Positions 1 through 6,121 of a stretch of DNA of 6,121 nucleotides are shown here, in pieces. The DNA is from Bacteroidales bacterium (GTDB taxonomy: Bacteria > Bacteroidota > Bacteroidia > Bacteroidales > Tenuifilaceae). A program made the translations under genes and the position numbers. The notes below the pieces were generated by a model. That model was not told the DNA's origin. It saw nothing but the letters and a program-made list of their open reading frames with translations, and made no database searches. Each line of letters opens with the position of its first letter. Within the stretch, counting starts at the first letter, position 1. The stretch is from contig WBUV01000206.1 of assembly GCA_008933525.1 (NCBI GenBank), positions 1 through 6,121 on the forward strand, read 5' to 3'.

Positions 1-1
1 T

Positions 2-784
2 CGTCAGGGAATTAAAATTGAAGCAAAATCATTTGCTATGGGGGTTAGGGTGGAGCATCCTCAATCGTTAATCGACTCCATTCAGTACCACGGAATTTCA
101 CGTAACGAGTATTTACCAGCCGCATCATACTCATTAGTCCATCAGGTGGAAGGTCGTGGAGTTTACTCATTCTGTATGTGTCCAGGAGGTTTTATTGTTC
201 CTGCAGCAACTGGTATTGATGAAGTTGTGGTGAACGGAATGTCTCCATCGCTAAGAAACTCCAAATGGGCAAATTCAGGGATTGTTGTTGAAATTAGACT
301 CGAAGATTTAGGAGATTACTCCAAGTACGGTGAGTTGGCCGGATTAGAATTCCAACATCAGTTGGAAATGCTTGCACACAAACACGGCGGGTATGGTGTT
401 CAGGCGCCAGCCCAACGCTTGGTCGATTTTGTTGAGGGCCGATTTTCATCAAACCTCCCTGCATGTTCTTATCACCCTGGATTAAATTCATCGGAGATGA
501 ATTTATGGTTACCTCAACATATTGGTACACGCTTACAAGAAGGATTCAAAGCCTTTGGGAAAAAAATGCGTGGTTACCTAACCAACGAAGCCGTTATACT
601 TGGTGTAGAATCGCGCACATCATCGCCAGTTCGTATTCCTCGCGACCCAGAAACTTTGCAACATGTAACTCTTTCGGGTTTATTCCCTTCGGGCGAGGGA
701 GCTGGCTATGCTGGTGGAATAGTTTCCTCTGCGTTAGATGGAGATAAATGTGCCGATGCGGTTGCAAAATATCTAGCGGTGTAA
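2..784 (+). CDS. FAD-dependent dehydrogenase, COG2509 type, C-terminal part (5' end outside window)
   Basis: This is the last 260 codons of a flavoprotein. The reading frame is open from base 2 through the ATG at 38, and the 12 residues before that ATG (RQGIKIEAKSFA) continue the family pattern. The ATG at 38 is therefore internal, and the real start is upstream of the window. Recognisable family segments, numbered from base 2, are GVRVEHPQ (about 14-21), FCMCPGG (about 57-63), NGMSPSLRNSKWANSG (about 78-93), and near the C-terminus PVRIPRDPETL followed by GEGAGYAGGI. The last is the glycine-rich closing part of the FAD-binding fold in HI0933/COG2509-like proteins. Family members are usually around 500 residues or more, so about half is visible, and the N-terminal Rossmann motif cannot be checked. 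The substrate of this family is not established, and a role cannot be assigned. The gene converges on the nqr operon and has its own terminator, so it is a separate transcription unit. Confidence 0.88.
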   Translation, partial: RQGIKIEAKSFAMGVRVEHPQSLIDSIQYHGISRNEYLPAASYSLVHQVEGRGVYSFCMCPGGFIVPAATGIDEVVVNGMSPSLRNSKWANSGIVVEIRLEDLGDYSKYGELAGLEFQHQLEMLAHKHGGYGVQAPAQRLVDFVEGRFSSNLPACSYHPGLNSSEMNLWLPQHIGTRLQEGFKAFGKKMRGYLTNEAVILGVESRTSSPVRIPRDPETLQHVTLSGLFPSGEGAGYAGGIVSSALDGDKCADAVAKYLAV

Positions 785-810
785 TTAATCCATTTTATTG
801 GAATATTCTA

Positions 811-841
811 CCCCCTCAAGGCTTTAAAACCCTTGAGGGGG
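811..841 (+). terminator. Rho-independent-type terminator of the FAD-dehydrogenase gene
   Basis: A perfect 11-bp inverted repeat pairs CCCCCTCAAGG (811-821) with CCTTGAGGGGG (831-841) around a 9-nt loop. It starts 26 nt after the stop codon of the plus-strand gene. The downstream sequence is T-rich (TGTTGTTGTTT, then CAATTCTTT) but has no pure T run. The stem is strong enough that it may also slow transcription arriving from the opposite strand. Confidence 0.8.
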
Positions 842-900
842 TGTTGTTGTTTCAATTCTTTAGGAGCAATTCCTTATACAGGATTTTAAACATAACCCCC

Positions 901-940
901 ATAAAAAAAGGAAGCGGATACTGTAACCAGCAGTATCCGC
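901..940 (-). terminator. Rho-independent terminator of the nqr operon
   Basis: On the minus strand, a perfect 10-bp stem GCGGATACTG / CAGTATCCGC (plus-strand arms 914-923 and 931-940) with a 7-nt loop is followed by TTCCTTTTTTTAT. The T run lies only on the minus-strand 3' side, so the terminator works for leftward transcription. It lies about 160 nt after the nqrF stop codon, giving the operon a 3' untranslated region of roughly 195 nt. Confidence 0.85.
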
Positions 941-948
941 ATTTGTTA

Positions 949-990
949 ACCCTTAACCTAAAACCAAACCTAAACCTAACTCTAAAACTA
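949..990. repeat. Degenerate short tandem tract, (C)CTAAA-like units
   Basis: The plus strand reads as a run of imperfect 5-7-nt units: CCTTAA, CCTAAAA, CCAAA, CCTAAA, CCTAA, CTCTAAAA. The plus strand carries almost no G here, so a minus-strand transcript would be rich in G and U with repeated UUUAGG. The unit resembles telomere-type repeats by composition only; nothing suggests a chromosome end. Similar CTAAA-rich tracts are, from memory, common in intergenic regions of Bacteroidota, which I cannot check here. Confidence 0.5.
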
Positions 991-1028
991 AAAGTCTATG
1001 AGAAAACTCTTTCGTTTTAAATACACTG

Positions 1029-1036
1029 CAAAGATA
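1029..1036 (-). promoter_or_regulatory. Possible Bacteroidota -7 promoter element (TATCTTTG)
   Basis: On the minus strand this reads TATCTTTG, followed by CAGTGTA. It matches the TAnnTTTG -7 consensus of the Bacteroidota housekeeping sigma factor. No good -33 TTTG is found at the usual 19-21-nt spacing; the closest is TTTA about 24 nt upstream. If active, transcription would begin near 1021-1024 and run leftward into the operon terminator. An eight-base motif with four fixed T/G positions can occur by chance, so this is a weak call. Confidence 0.35.
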
Positions 1037-1097
1037 AAACCCATTTCAGCTAACGCAGGTTAAAGGGCTGTTAATAAAAGTTAATCTTTTCGTGTTG

Positions 1098-2360
1098 TTA
1101 TCCCCCAAAATCGTCGAATGCAATCATTTCATTAGGAACACCTAAATCATACAGCATTTTAAAAACTGCGTCGTTCATTGCAGGTGGACCACAGAGGTAA
1201 TACTCAATATCCTCAGGAGCGTCATGCTTCGATAAGTAATTATCGTAAATAACCTGATGTATAAAACCTACATAACCATCCCAGTTATCCTCAGGTTTTG
1301 GCTCTGACAGAGCGATATTGAACTTGAAGTTCGGGAACTCACTCTCAATTTTCCGGAAATTTTCCTCGTAGAAAATCTCACGTTTCGAACGAGCACCATA
1401 CCAGAATGTGGCTTTACGCTTTGTTTTGTTGGTGTTAAACTCGTGGAAGATATGCGAACGCATAGGAGCCATACCTGCACCACCACCAATAAACATCATT
1501 TCGTTCTGGGTGTCCTTAATAAAGAATTCGCCGTAAGGACCAGATATTGTTACCTTATCGCCCGGTTTGCGGGAGAAAATAAAACTGGAGCATATCCCTG
1601 GGTTAACATTCATAAATGCACCCTTTTCCCTATCCCAAGGAGGTGTAGCAATACGAATGTTAAGCATGATTATATCGTTCTCCGAGGGATGATTTGCCAT
1701 TGAGTATGCGCGGTAGGTTTCCTCAGGGTTCTTCATCTTCAAATCCCACATCTTGAATTTATCCCACTCATCGCGGTACTCCTCTTCTACAAAAATGTCC
1801 TTAGCAAAATCAACCTCAAGCTTAGGTACATCAATTTGGATGTATCCGCCCGATTTAAAGTGAAGTTTTTCGCCTTCGGGCAACTTCACCTTGAACTCCT
1901 TAATGAAAGTAGCCATATTGTGGTTGGAAATCACCTCGCACTCCCACTTCTTAATACCCATAACCTCCTCGGGAACCTCAATCTTTAAATCTTCCCGAAC
2001 TTTAACTTGACATCCTAAGCGCCAGTTATTGTTCTGCTGCTTACGGGTAAAGAAGTTAACCTCGGTTGGTAGGATTGATCCACCACCCTCAACAACGCGG
2101 CACTTACACATACCACAGGTACCTCCACCTCCGCAAGCCGAAGGTAGAAATATTCCGTTATTACTTAGTGTTGATAGAACAGTGCTTCCTGGTTCAACGT
2201 CTAAAACCTTTTCGCCCTCGTTAATGCTTAACTTTACGCTTCCCGATGGGGTTAATTTCTTTTTTGCAAAAAGTAGCACTCCAACCAATAAAAGAGTAAC
2301 AAGAAGAAATACCACTATCGCACCAATTAAAATAAAACCGCTACTTGAAAGTAATATCAT
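1098..2360 (-). CDS. nqrF: Na+-translocating NADH:quinone oxidoreductase subunit F (NADH-oxidising subunit)
   Basis: NqrF is the electron entry point of Na+-NQR. It oxidises NADH on the cytoplasmic side and passes electrons through FAD to a [2Fe-2S] cluster. The 420-residue protein starts with one membrane helix (about 8-31) ending in a KKK stop-transfer sequence. A ferredoxin domain follows (about 40-130) with cluster ligands C76, C82, C85 (CX5CX2C) and C117. The reductase part carries the FAD-binding RAYSMAN (217-223), the NAD-binding loop [12 protein letters not shown] (292-303), YLCGPPAM (388-395) with the conserved cysteine near the nicotinamide site, and the usual C-terminal DDFGG. Length matches the family (about 410). 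It is the last gene of the operon, 20 nt after nqrE, and is followed by the terminator at 901-940. The start ATG fits the position of the membrane anchor; the sequence before it is A-rich without a clear Shine-Dalgarno. Confidence 0.97.
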   Translation of the reverse strand: MILLSSSGFILIGAIVVFLLVTLLLVGVLLFAKKKLTPSGSVKLSINEGEKVLDVEPGSTVLSTLSNNGIFLPSACGGGGTCGMCKCRVVEGGGSILPTEVNFFTRKQQNNNWRLGCQVKVREDLKIEVPEEVMGIKKWECEVISNHNMATFIKEFKVKLPEGEKLHFKSGGYIQIDVPKLEVDFAKDIFVEEEYRDEWDKFKMWDLKMKNPEETYRAYSMANHPSENDIIMLNIRIATPPWDREKGAFMNVNPGICSSFIFSRKPGDKVTISGPYGEFFIKDTQNEMMFIGGGAGMAPMRSHIFHEFNTNKTKRKATFWYGARSKREIFYEENFRKIESEFPNFKFNIALSEPKPEDNWDGYVGFIHQVIYDNYLSKHDAPEDIEYYLCGPPAMNDAVFKMLYDLGVPNEMIAFDDFGG

Positions 2361-2380
2361 AGCTTTAGATTTTTTTCTGT

Positions 2381-2998
2381 TTACAATTTAATCCCCATGA
2401 ATGTCATAAACGCTATACCCATTAATCCTGTAAGGATAAATGCTATTCCAAGACCTCTGAGCGGTTTGGGAATATTTGAATACTTGATTTTTTCGCGTAT
2501 AGCAGCAATACTAACAATTGCAAGGAACCAACCAACTCCTGAGCCTAAGCCAAACACAGTAGCCTCGGCTAAAGTTTCGTATTCACGCTCCTGCATAAAC
2601 AATGAACCACCAAGAATTGCACAGTTTACAGCAATAAGAGGTAGAAAGATTCCCAATGCATTGTATAACGAGGGCGAATACTTCTCAACAATCATTTCCA
2701 CTAACTGTACTATTGATGCAATTACTGCGATAAACATGATGAATGACAAGAAACTTAGGTCGAGAGAGGCAAAACTGGGGTCCAACCAACTCAAAGCGCC
2801 AGGGAGCAATAAGTACTTATTCATAAGGTAATTAACGGGTACAGTAATAATCATAACAAAAATTACTGCAATCCCAAGACCTGTAGATGTTTTAACTGTT
2901 TTTGATACTGCAAGGTAGGAACACATACCAAGGAAGTACGCAAAAATCATATTGTCGATAAAGACTGAGCGGACAAATATATTAATCAGATTTTCCAT
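2381..2998 (-). CDS. nqrE: Na+-translocating NADH:quinone oxidoreductase subunit E
   Basis: NqrE is an integral membrane subunit of Na+-NQR, homologous to NqrD and to RnfA. The two proteins pack as an inverted pair and hold an iron-sulphur centre inside the membrane. The product is 205 residues with about six hydrophobic helices. I chose the ATG at 2998, giving [17 protein letters not shown], which is the usual NqrE beginning. A TTG three codons upstream (3007) would add MET but is not needed. With this start the cluster cysteines are C26 (in GMCSYLAVS) and C126 (in AVNCAILGG), and C26 matches the number used in Vibrio cholerae NqrE. The gene lies 18 nt after nqrD and 20 nt before nqrF. The paralogue RnfA is the main alternative, but the flanking nqrF, nqrB and nqrA rule it out. 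Confidence 0.96.
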   Translation of the reverse strand: MENLINIFVRSVFIDNMIFAYFLGMCSYLAVSKTVKTSTGLGIAVIFVMIITVPVNYLMNKYLLLPGALSWLDPSFASLDLSFLSFIMFIAVIASIVQLVEMIVEKYSPSLYNALGIFLPLIAVNCAILGGSLFMQEREYETLAEATVFGLGSGVGWFLAIVSIAAIREKIKYSNIPKPLRGLGIAFILTGLMGIAFMTFMGIKL

Positions 2999-3016
2999 AG
3001 TTTCCAATGTTTAAGA

Positions 3017-3676
3017 TTATTCCTCAATAAGCGATTTGTTTCTACTACGCTGTATCCATATAATTACACCAACCAATATTAGTGCCATTGGGGGTAAAAT
3101 CATCATCCCGTTATTCTCGTAAAAACCACCACTCTTAACGTAAATTGATTCTGGAATAATACGATAACCCCAAATTGTTCCAGAGCCCAATAATTCTCTA
3201 AAGAAGGCCACAACAACCAGTATTAAGCCATATCCAACACCGTTACCAATGCCATCGAGGAATGAGGGCCAAGGCTTATTCCCTAGGGCAAATGCCTCTA
3301 ACCGTCCCATTATTATACAGTTGGTAATGATTAGTCCTACAAAAACTGAGAGTTGTTTACTTACATCGTAAACATAGGCTTTAAGAATTTCATCAACTAA
3401 AATTACAAGTGCTGCAATTATCACAAGTTGAACTATAATACGAATTCTGTTAGGAATTGAATTTCGCATCATCGATATAATTAAATTGGAGAAAGCTGTT
3501 ACTACAGTAACCGAAATGGCCATTACTAGCGCAGGTTTAAGTTTTACAGTTACAGCCAGCGCAGAGCAAATTCCCAACACAAGAACAGTAATTGGGTTTT
3601 TGGCATCGATTGGCTCGGTAAGTAACTTCAAGTTTTTAGCCGAGAACCAAGGCTCTTTTTGCTTTATATCACTCAT
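3017..3676 (-). CDS. nqrD: Na+-translocating NADH:quinone oxidoreductase subunit D
   Basis: NqrD is the membrane partner of NqrE and is homologous to RnfE. The 219-residue protein has about six membrane segments. The conserved cysteines that help bind the intramembrane iron-sulphur centre are C37 ([13 protein letters not shown]) and C120 ([15 protein letters not shown]). The soluble N-terminus (about 25 residues, with [16 protein letters not shown]) is somewhat longer than in Vibrio, where the first cysteine is at about 29. The segment [21 protein letters not shown] (about 144-164) is typical of the family. The ATG overlaps the end of nqrC by 8 nt, so translation is probably coupled. Confidence 0.96.
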   Translation of the reverse strand: MSDIKQKEPWFSAKNLKLLTEPIDAKNPITVLVLGICSALAVTVKLKPALVMAISVTVVTAFSNLIISMMRNSIPNRIRIIVQLVIIAALVILVDEILKAYVYDVSKQLSVFVGLIITNCIIMGRLEAFALGNKPWPSFLDGIGNGVGYGLILVVVAFFRELLGSGTIWGYRIIPESIYVKSGGFYENNGMMILPPMALILVGVIIWIQRSRNKSLIEE

Positions 3677-4433
3677 GGCCTATGTTTTTTTGTTTGTTAA
3701 AGAATGATTGATAGTTTTCCAAGCAATCGTAAACCATTTCCTGAAGTCCAACGCTTGTAATAGTTCCACCCGATATGGCATCAACTGCATGAGGGTTGCT
3801 CTTATCTGCACCGCCCTTTACAACCGAAACGGACACAAACTTATTGTTGTTATCAAAAATTGATTTTCCAATGAATTGCTGTTGAAACTCAACTGTATTA
3901 ATCTCCGCACCTAATCCTGGAGTTTCGCCCTGATGAGCGAAAGTCGCACCAAATATGGTATTCATATCATCATTCAATGCAATGTACCCCCATATTGGCC
4001 CCCATAATCCACGACCCCGAACTGGGATAATGTACTTTATACTTTGGTCGTCGAGTTGAGCTTTAAAAATTGGCAGATTACGTTGCTCTAAAGGTTTTGC
4101 AAGCTCAGCCTTTAGGTCAACCTTAAAGGCCTCAAGTCCTTCTACTTTGTCGCCTTTGGAGTTTACAACAATTTGCTCGGCAATATATTTCTTAAATGCC
4201 TCCTCTACAAATTGATGCTTGTTAGCAGCTTTGTCGGCTCCCTCTGCTTTTCCAAACGATTTAAGAATATCAATCTTCTTCTCGGTCTCCTTATTTTTTT
4301 GCTGCGCAGGCTTTAGCGATGTGGCAGCGATGGCAAGGAGTGCAGCAACCAAAATAACCATACCTGATGCATACAGGAAGGTGTAAAGGTTGCTATTCCT
4401 GTCCATTTTCTTGAAATTATCTAGTATTCCCAT
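3669..4433 (-). CDS. nqrC: Na+-translocating NADH:quinone oxidoreductase subunit C (covalent FMN)
   Basis: NqrC carries a covalently bound FMN on a domain outside the cytoplasmic membrane and relays electrons to NqrB. The 254-residue product has a short cytoplasmic N-terminus with [15 protein letters not shown] (11-25), one membrane helix (about 17-39), and then an FMN-binding domain. Family marks are [11 protein letters not shown] (140-150) and [12 protein letters not shown] (167-178). The flavinylation site is [10 protein letters not shown] (218-227), with T224 as the expected FMN-linked threonine. The third motif position is Gly, where SGAT is common. FMN attachment requires the transferase ApbE, which is not encoded in this window. 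The gene begins 11 nt after nqrB and its TGA lies inside the start of nqrD (8-nt overlap). Confidence 0.96.
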   Translation of the reverse strand: MGILDNFKKMDRNSNLYTFLYASGMVILVAALLAIAATSLKPAQQKNKETEKKIDILKSFGKAEGADKAANKHQFVEEAFKKYIAEQIVVNSKGDKVEGLEAFKVDLKAELAKPLEQRNLPIFKAQLDDQSIKYIIPVRGRGLWGPIWGYIALNDDMNTIFGATFAHQGETPGLGAEINTVEFQQQFIGKSIFDNNNKFVSVSVVKGGADKSNPHAVDAISGGTITSVGLQEMVYDCLENYQSFFNKQKNIGHE

Positions 4434-4444
4434 AATCAGTAGCG

Positions 4445-5611
4445 TTATAGTTTAGCAACCTTTTTTGCGCGTTTCAACCTTTTGCTGATATTTGCCTGTA
4501 CCACGTAATGGTCAATTAGTGGAGCAAATGCGTTCATAAGCAGTATGGCTAGCATCATTCCCTCGGGGTATGCTGGATTTAATACTCTAACTAAAAGAGC
4601 AAAGAATCCTACCAGAAATCCATAAATCCACTTCCCTCGCTCAGTTTGAGCAGCTGTAACTGGGTCGGTAGCCATAAAAACAGCACCAAATGCAAAGCCA
4701 CCCATAATTAGGTGATGCCAAGCGGGAATCTCCATGTATGGATTAACTCCGAAAATGTTGAAAAGATAACCTGCGGAAAGTCCTCCAATTACGGTAGAAA
4801 GCATAATTTTCCAACTTCCAATACCTGTTACAACAAGAATTATAGCACCAATTAGTATTGCTAATGTGGAGGTTTCGCCAATTGAGCCGGGGATAAATCC
4901 CATGAACATATCGTATGTCGATGGTAATTTGTCCATGTGGTATGCAGCTGCATCGGCCAAGGGTGTTGCACCGGAGAAACCATCAACCACTTTATCGCCA
5001 GAGGTTAGCCCAGCAACCCAAACCTTGTCGCCCGACATGTGCGATGGGTAAGCAAAAAATAGAAATGCTCTTGCTAGCAATGCGGGATTAAACACATTCA
5101 TTCCCGTACCACCAAAAACTTCCTTACCAATAATTACCGCAAAGGCTGTTGCAATAGCAACCATCCAAAGGGGAACATTTACGGGCATAATCAAAGGAAT
5201 TAGCATACCCGAAACAAGGAAACCTTCGTTTACATCGTGTCCTCGTGCTTGTGCAAAAGCAAATTCAATTCCTAATCCTACGCCATAACTAACAATGATG
5301 ATTGGAAGTACTTTTAAGAATCCATAGAAGAAATTTTGCCACAGAGTCCAGCTTTCGCCAATCATTAATGAGTGCTGGTAACCAACATTCCACATTCCAA
5401 ATAGCATTGCAGGCATAAGAGCCATAATAACCACAGTCATAGTGCGCTTCATATCAATAGAGTCGCGAATATGGCTGCCCTTGGTAGTAACCTTATCGGG
5501 AACAAAAAGGAAGGTCTCAAATGCATCGAAGGTGGAATGGAACATTCCCAACTTTCCGCCTTTCTGGAAGTTTGGTTTAATTTTATCGAGATATCTTCGT
5601 AATGCCTTCAT
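4445..5611 (-). CDS. nqrB: Na+-translocating NADH:quinone oxidoreductase subunit B (covalent FMN, membrane core)
   Basis: NqrB is the largest membrane subunit. It binds a covalent FMN and riboflavin and takes part in quinone reduction and Na+ transport. The product has 388 residues: a soluble N-terminal part (about 1-55, with HSTFDAFETFLFVPDKVT), then about ten hydrophobic segments. Family motifs are the HDVNEGFLVSG region (125-135), KEVFGGTGMNVFNPALLARAF (163-183), the flavinylation site SGAT (213-216) with T216 corresponding to T236 of Vibrio cholerae, and MATDPVTAA (313-321). The basic C-terminus (KRLKRAKKVAKL) is likely cytoplasmic. Length agrees with the family, the ATG start gives the normal N-terminus, and the gene follows nqrA after 21 nt. 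RnfD is the closest alternative and is excluded by the neighbours. Confidence 0.97.
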   Translation of the reverse strand: MKALRRYLDKIKPNFQKGGKLGMFHSTFDAFETFLFVPDKVTTKGSHIRDSIDMKRTMTVVIMALMPAMLFGMWNVGYQHSLMIGESWTLWQNFFYGFLKVLPIIIVSYGVGLGIEFAFAQARGHDVNEGFLVSGMLIPLIMPVNVPLWMVAIATAFAVIIGKEVFGGTGMNVFNPALLARAFLFFAYPSHMSGDKVWVAGLTSGDKVVDGFSGATPLADAAAYHMDKLPSTYDMFMGFIPGSIGETSTLAILIGAIILVVTGIGSWKIMLSTVIGGLSAGYLFNIFGVNPYMEIPAWHHLIMGGFAFGAVFMATDPVTAAQTERGKWIYGFLVGFFALLVRVLNPAYPEGMMLAILLMNAFAPLIDHYVVQANISKRLKRAKKVAKL

Positions 5612-5632
5612 TATACTGTAAGTATTTAATTG

Positions 5633-6121
5633 CTAGCTTAATTCTTTAATCATAGTGTCGATACCCTTACGGAGAATATCCTGAACCTCAGTTTTTGAGG
5701 TACATACATACTCGCAAAGCGCCAAGTCTTCTTCAACTACCTCGTAAATTCCTAGTTGCTCCATTTTATCAATATCGTTGGTCATAATTGCCTTGATAAG
5801 ATAAACTGGGTAGATATCCATAGGGAGCACTTTTTCGTATTGTCCGGTTAACACATAAGCACGCTCGCCACCATTTATGTTAGTGTCGAGTTTGAAGGAT
5901 TTGCCAGGAATTAGTTTTGCTAGGAATGTTCTGGTTGCACTATACTTGTTGAAACCAGGGGCCATCCATCCAAAGAATTCATGATGCTTTCCTTCGGGAA
6001 TAACAGTTACCATATTGTCGTAAAAGCCAAGGAATCCAATGGTTTCTACTTTTGTGCCTGTTAAAACGTTACCGCTTATAAAGCGATGCTCAACTTCTGT
6101 TTTAACAAGATTATCCTTTAC
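5633..6121 (-). CDS. nqrA: Na+-translocating NADH:quinone oxidoreductase subunit A, C-terminal part (5' end outside window)
   Basis: NqrA is the cytoplasmic peripheral subunit that docks on NqrB near the quinone site. The frame is open to the right edge of the window, so 162 residues are visible, roughly the last third of a protein of about 450. Upstream of the internal ATG at 6013 the frame encodes EVEHRFISGNVLTGTKV and then GFLGFYDN, which is clear NqrA sequence. The visible part includes FYDNMVTVIPEGKHHEFFGW, GGERAYVLTGQYEKVLPMDI, and the C-terminal LGIYEVVEEDLALCEYVC with its CxxxC pair. It ends with TAG 21 nt before nqrB. As first gene of the usual nqrABCDEF order, it should carry the operon promoter upstream, beyond the window. 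Confidence 0.96.
   Translation of the reverse strand, partial: VKDNLVKTEVEHRFISGNVLTGTKVETIGFLGFYDNMVTVIPEGKHHEFFGWMAPGFNKYSATRTFLAKLIPGKSFKLDTNINGGERAYVLTGQYEKVLPMDIYPVYLIKAIMTNDIDKMEQLGIYEVVEEDLALCEYVCTSKTEVQDILRKGIDTMIKELS

Larger units (their letters stand above)
785..1097. other. Intergenic region between convergent genes
   Basis: This 313-bp stretch has no convincing protein gene. It separates the plus-strand FAD-dehydrogenase gene from the minus-strand nqr operon. It contains the two oppositely oriented terminators (811-841 and 901-940), a degenerate CCTAAA-like tract (about 949-990), a promoter-like TATCTTTG on the minus strand (1029-1036) and a small direct repeat GTTAAT (1070-1075 and 1080-1085). 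The stretch 842-900 shows nothing I can name. Confidence 0.8.

Noticed and set aside
965..972. Second TAnnTTTG match on the minus strand (TAGGTTTG)
   Set aside because: It lies within the T/G-rich repeat, where such matches arise by composition, and has no TTTG at the -33 position.
949..990. Telomere or CRISPR-like repeat
   Set aside because: The units are only 5-7 nt, imperfect and without spacers, so neither a CRISPR array nor a true telomere is supported.
748..1020. 90-codon plus-strand frame across the intergenic region
   Set aside because: It overlaps the end of the FAD-dehydrogenase gene, runs through both terminators and the low-complexity tract, and its LNLKPNLNLTLKL stretch is just the CCTAAA-like repeat translated.
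2029..2391. 120-codon open frame on the plus strand opposite the start of nqrF
   Set aside because: It is antisense to the ferredoxin domain and membrane anchor of nqrF; its Pro/Ser/Thr-rich product looks like a mirror of Gly-rich coding sequence, not a protein.
2397..2831. 144-codon open frame on the plus strand opposite nqrE
   Set aside because: It is wholly antisense to a certain nqrE, has no recognisable domain and no promoter or leader; it reflects the codon bias of the membrane protein on the other strand.
2381..3676. RnfA/RnfE identity for the two paralogous membrane genes
   Set aside because: The operon contains nqrA and a six-gene A-F order ending with the ferredoxin-FAD subunit nqrF; Rnf operons instead have rnfB and rnfC, which are absent.

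Overview
The window comes from a member of the Bacteroidota, probably Bacteroidales-like. The genome is moderately AT-rich, start codons lack clear Shine-Dalgarno sequences, an intergenic site matches the Bacteroidota -7 promoter element TAnnTTTG, and the protein sequences have the typical Bacteroidota character. The exact genus cannot be told from this sequence.

Layout. Positions 2-784 (+) hold the C-terminal half of a COG2509-type FAD-dependent dehydrogenase whose start lies upstream of the window. It is followed by a strong hairpin terminator at 811-841. The gap 785-1097 holds that terminator, a second terminator pointing the other way (901-940), a C/T/A-rich degenerate repeat tract and a possible minus-strand promoter. 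From 1098 to the right edge everything is on the minus strand and forms one tight operon. In transcription order it is nqrA (3' part only), nqrB, nqrC, nqrD, nqrE, nqrF. Intergenic spacings are 21, 11, -8 (overlap), 18 and 20 nt.

Function. The six Nqr proteins form the Na+-translocating NADH:quinone oxidoreductase, a membrane respiratory complex. NqrF takes electrons from NADH through FAD and a [2Fe-2S] cluster. The membrane pair NqrD/NqrE holds a second iron-sulphur centre. NqrC and NqrB carry covalently bound FMN, and NqrA/NqrB deliver electrons to quinone while Na+ is moved out of the cell. All cofactor-binding residues I looked for are present, so the complex should be functional. The one departure is SGGT instead of SGAT at the NqrC flavinylation site.

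Novelty. The coding part is a standard, well-known system. The only place that may hold something undescribed is the nqrF 3' untranslated region. There, a TATCTTTG promoter-like element lies about 100 nt upstream of the operon terminator and could produce a small RNA of about 120 nt that shares this terminator.
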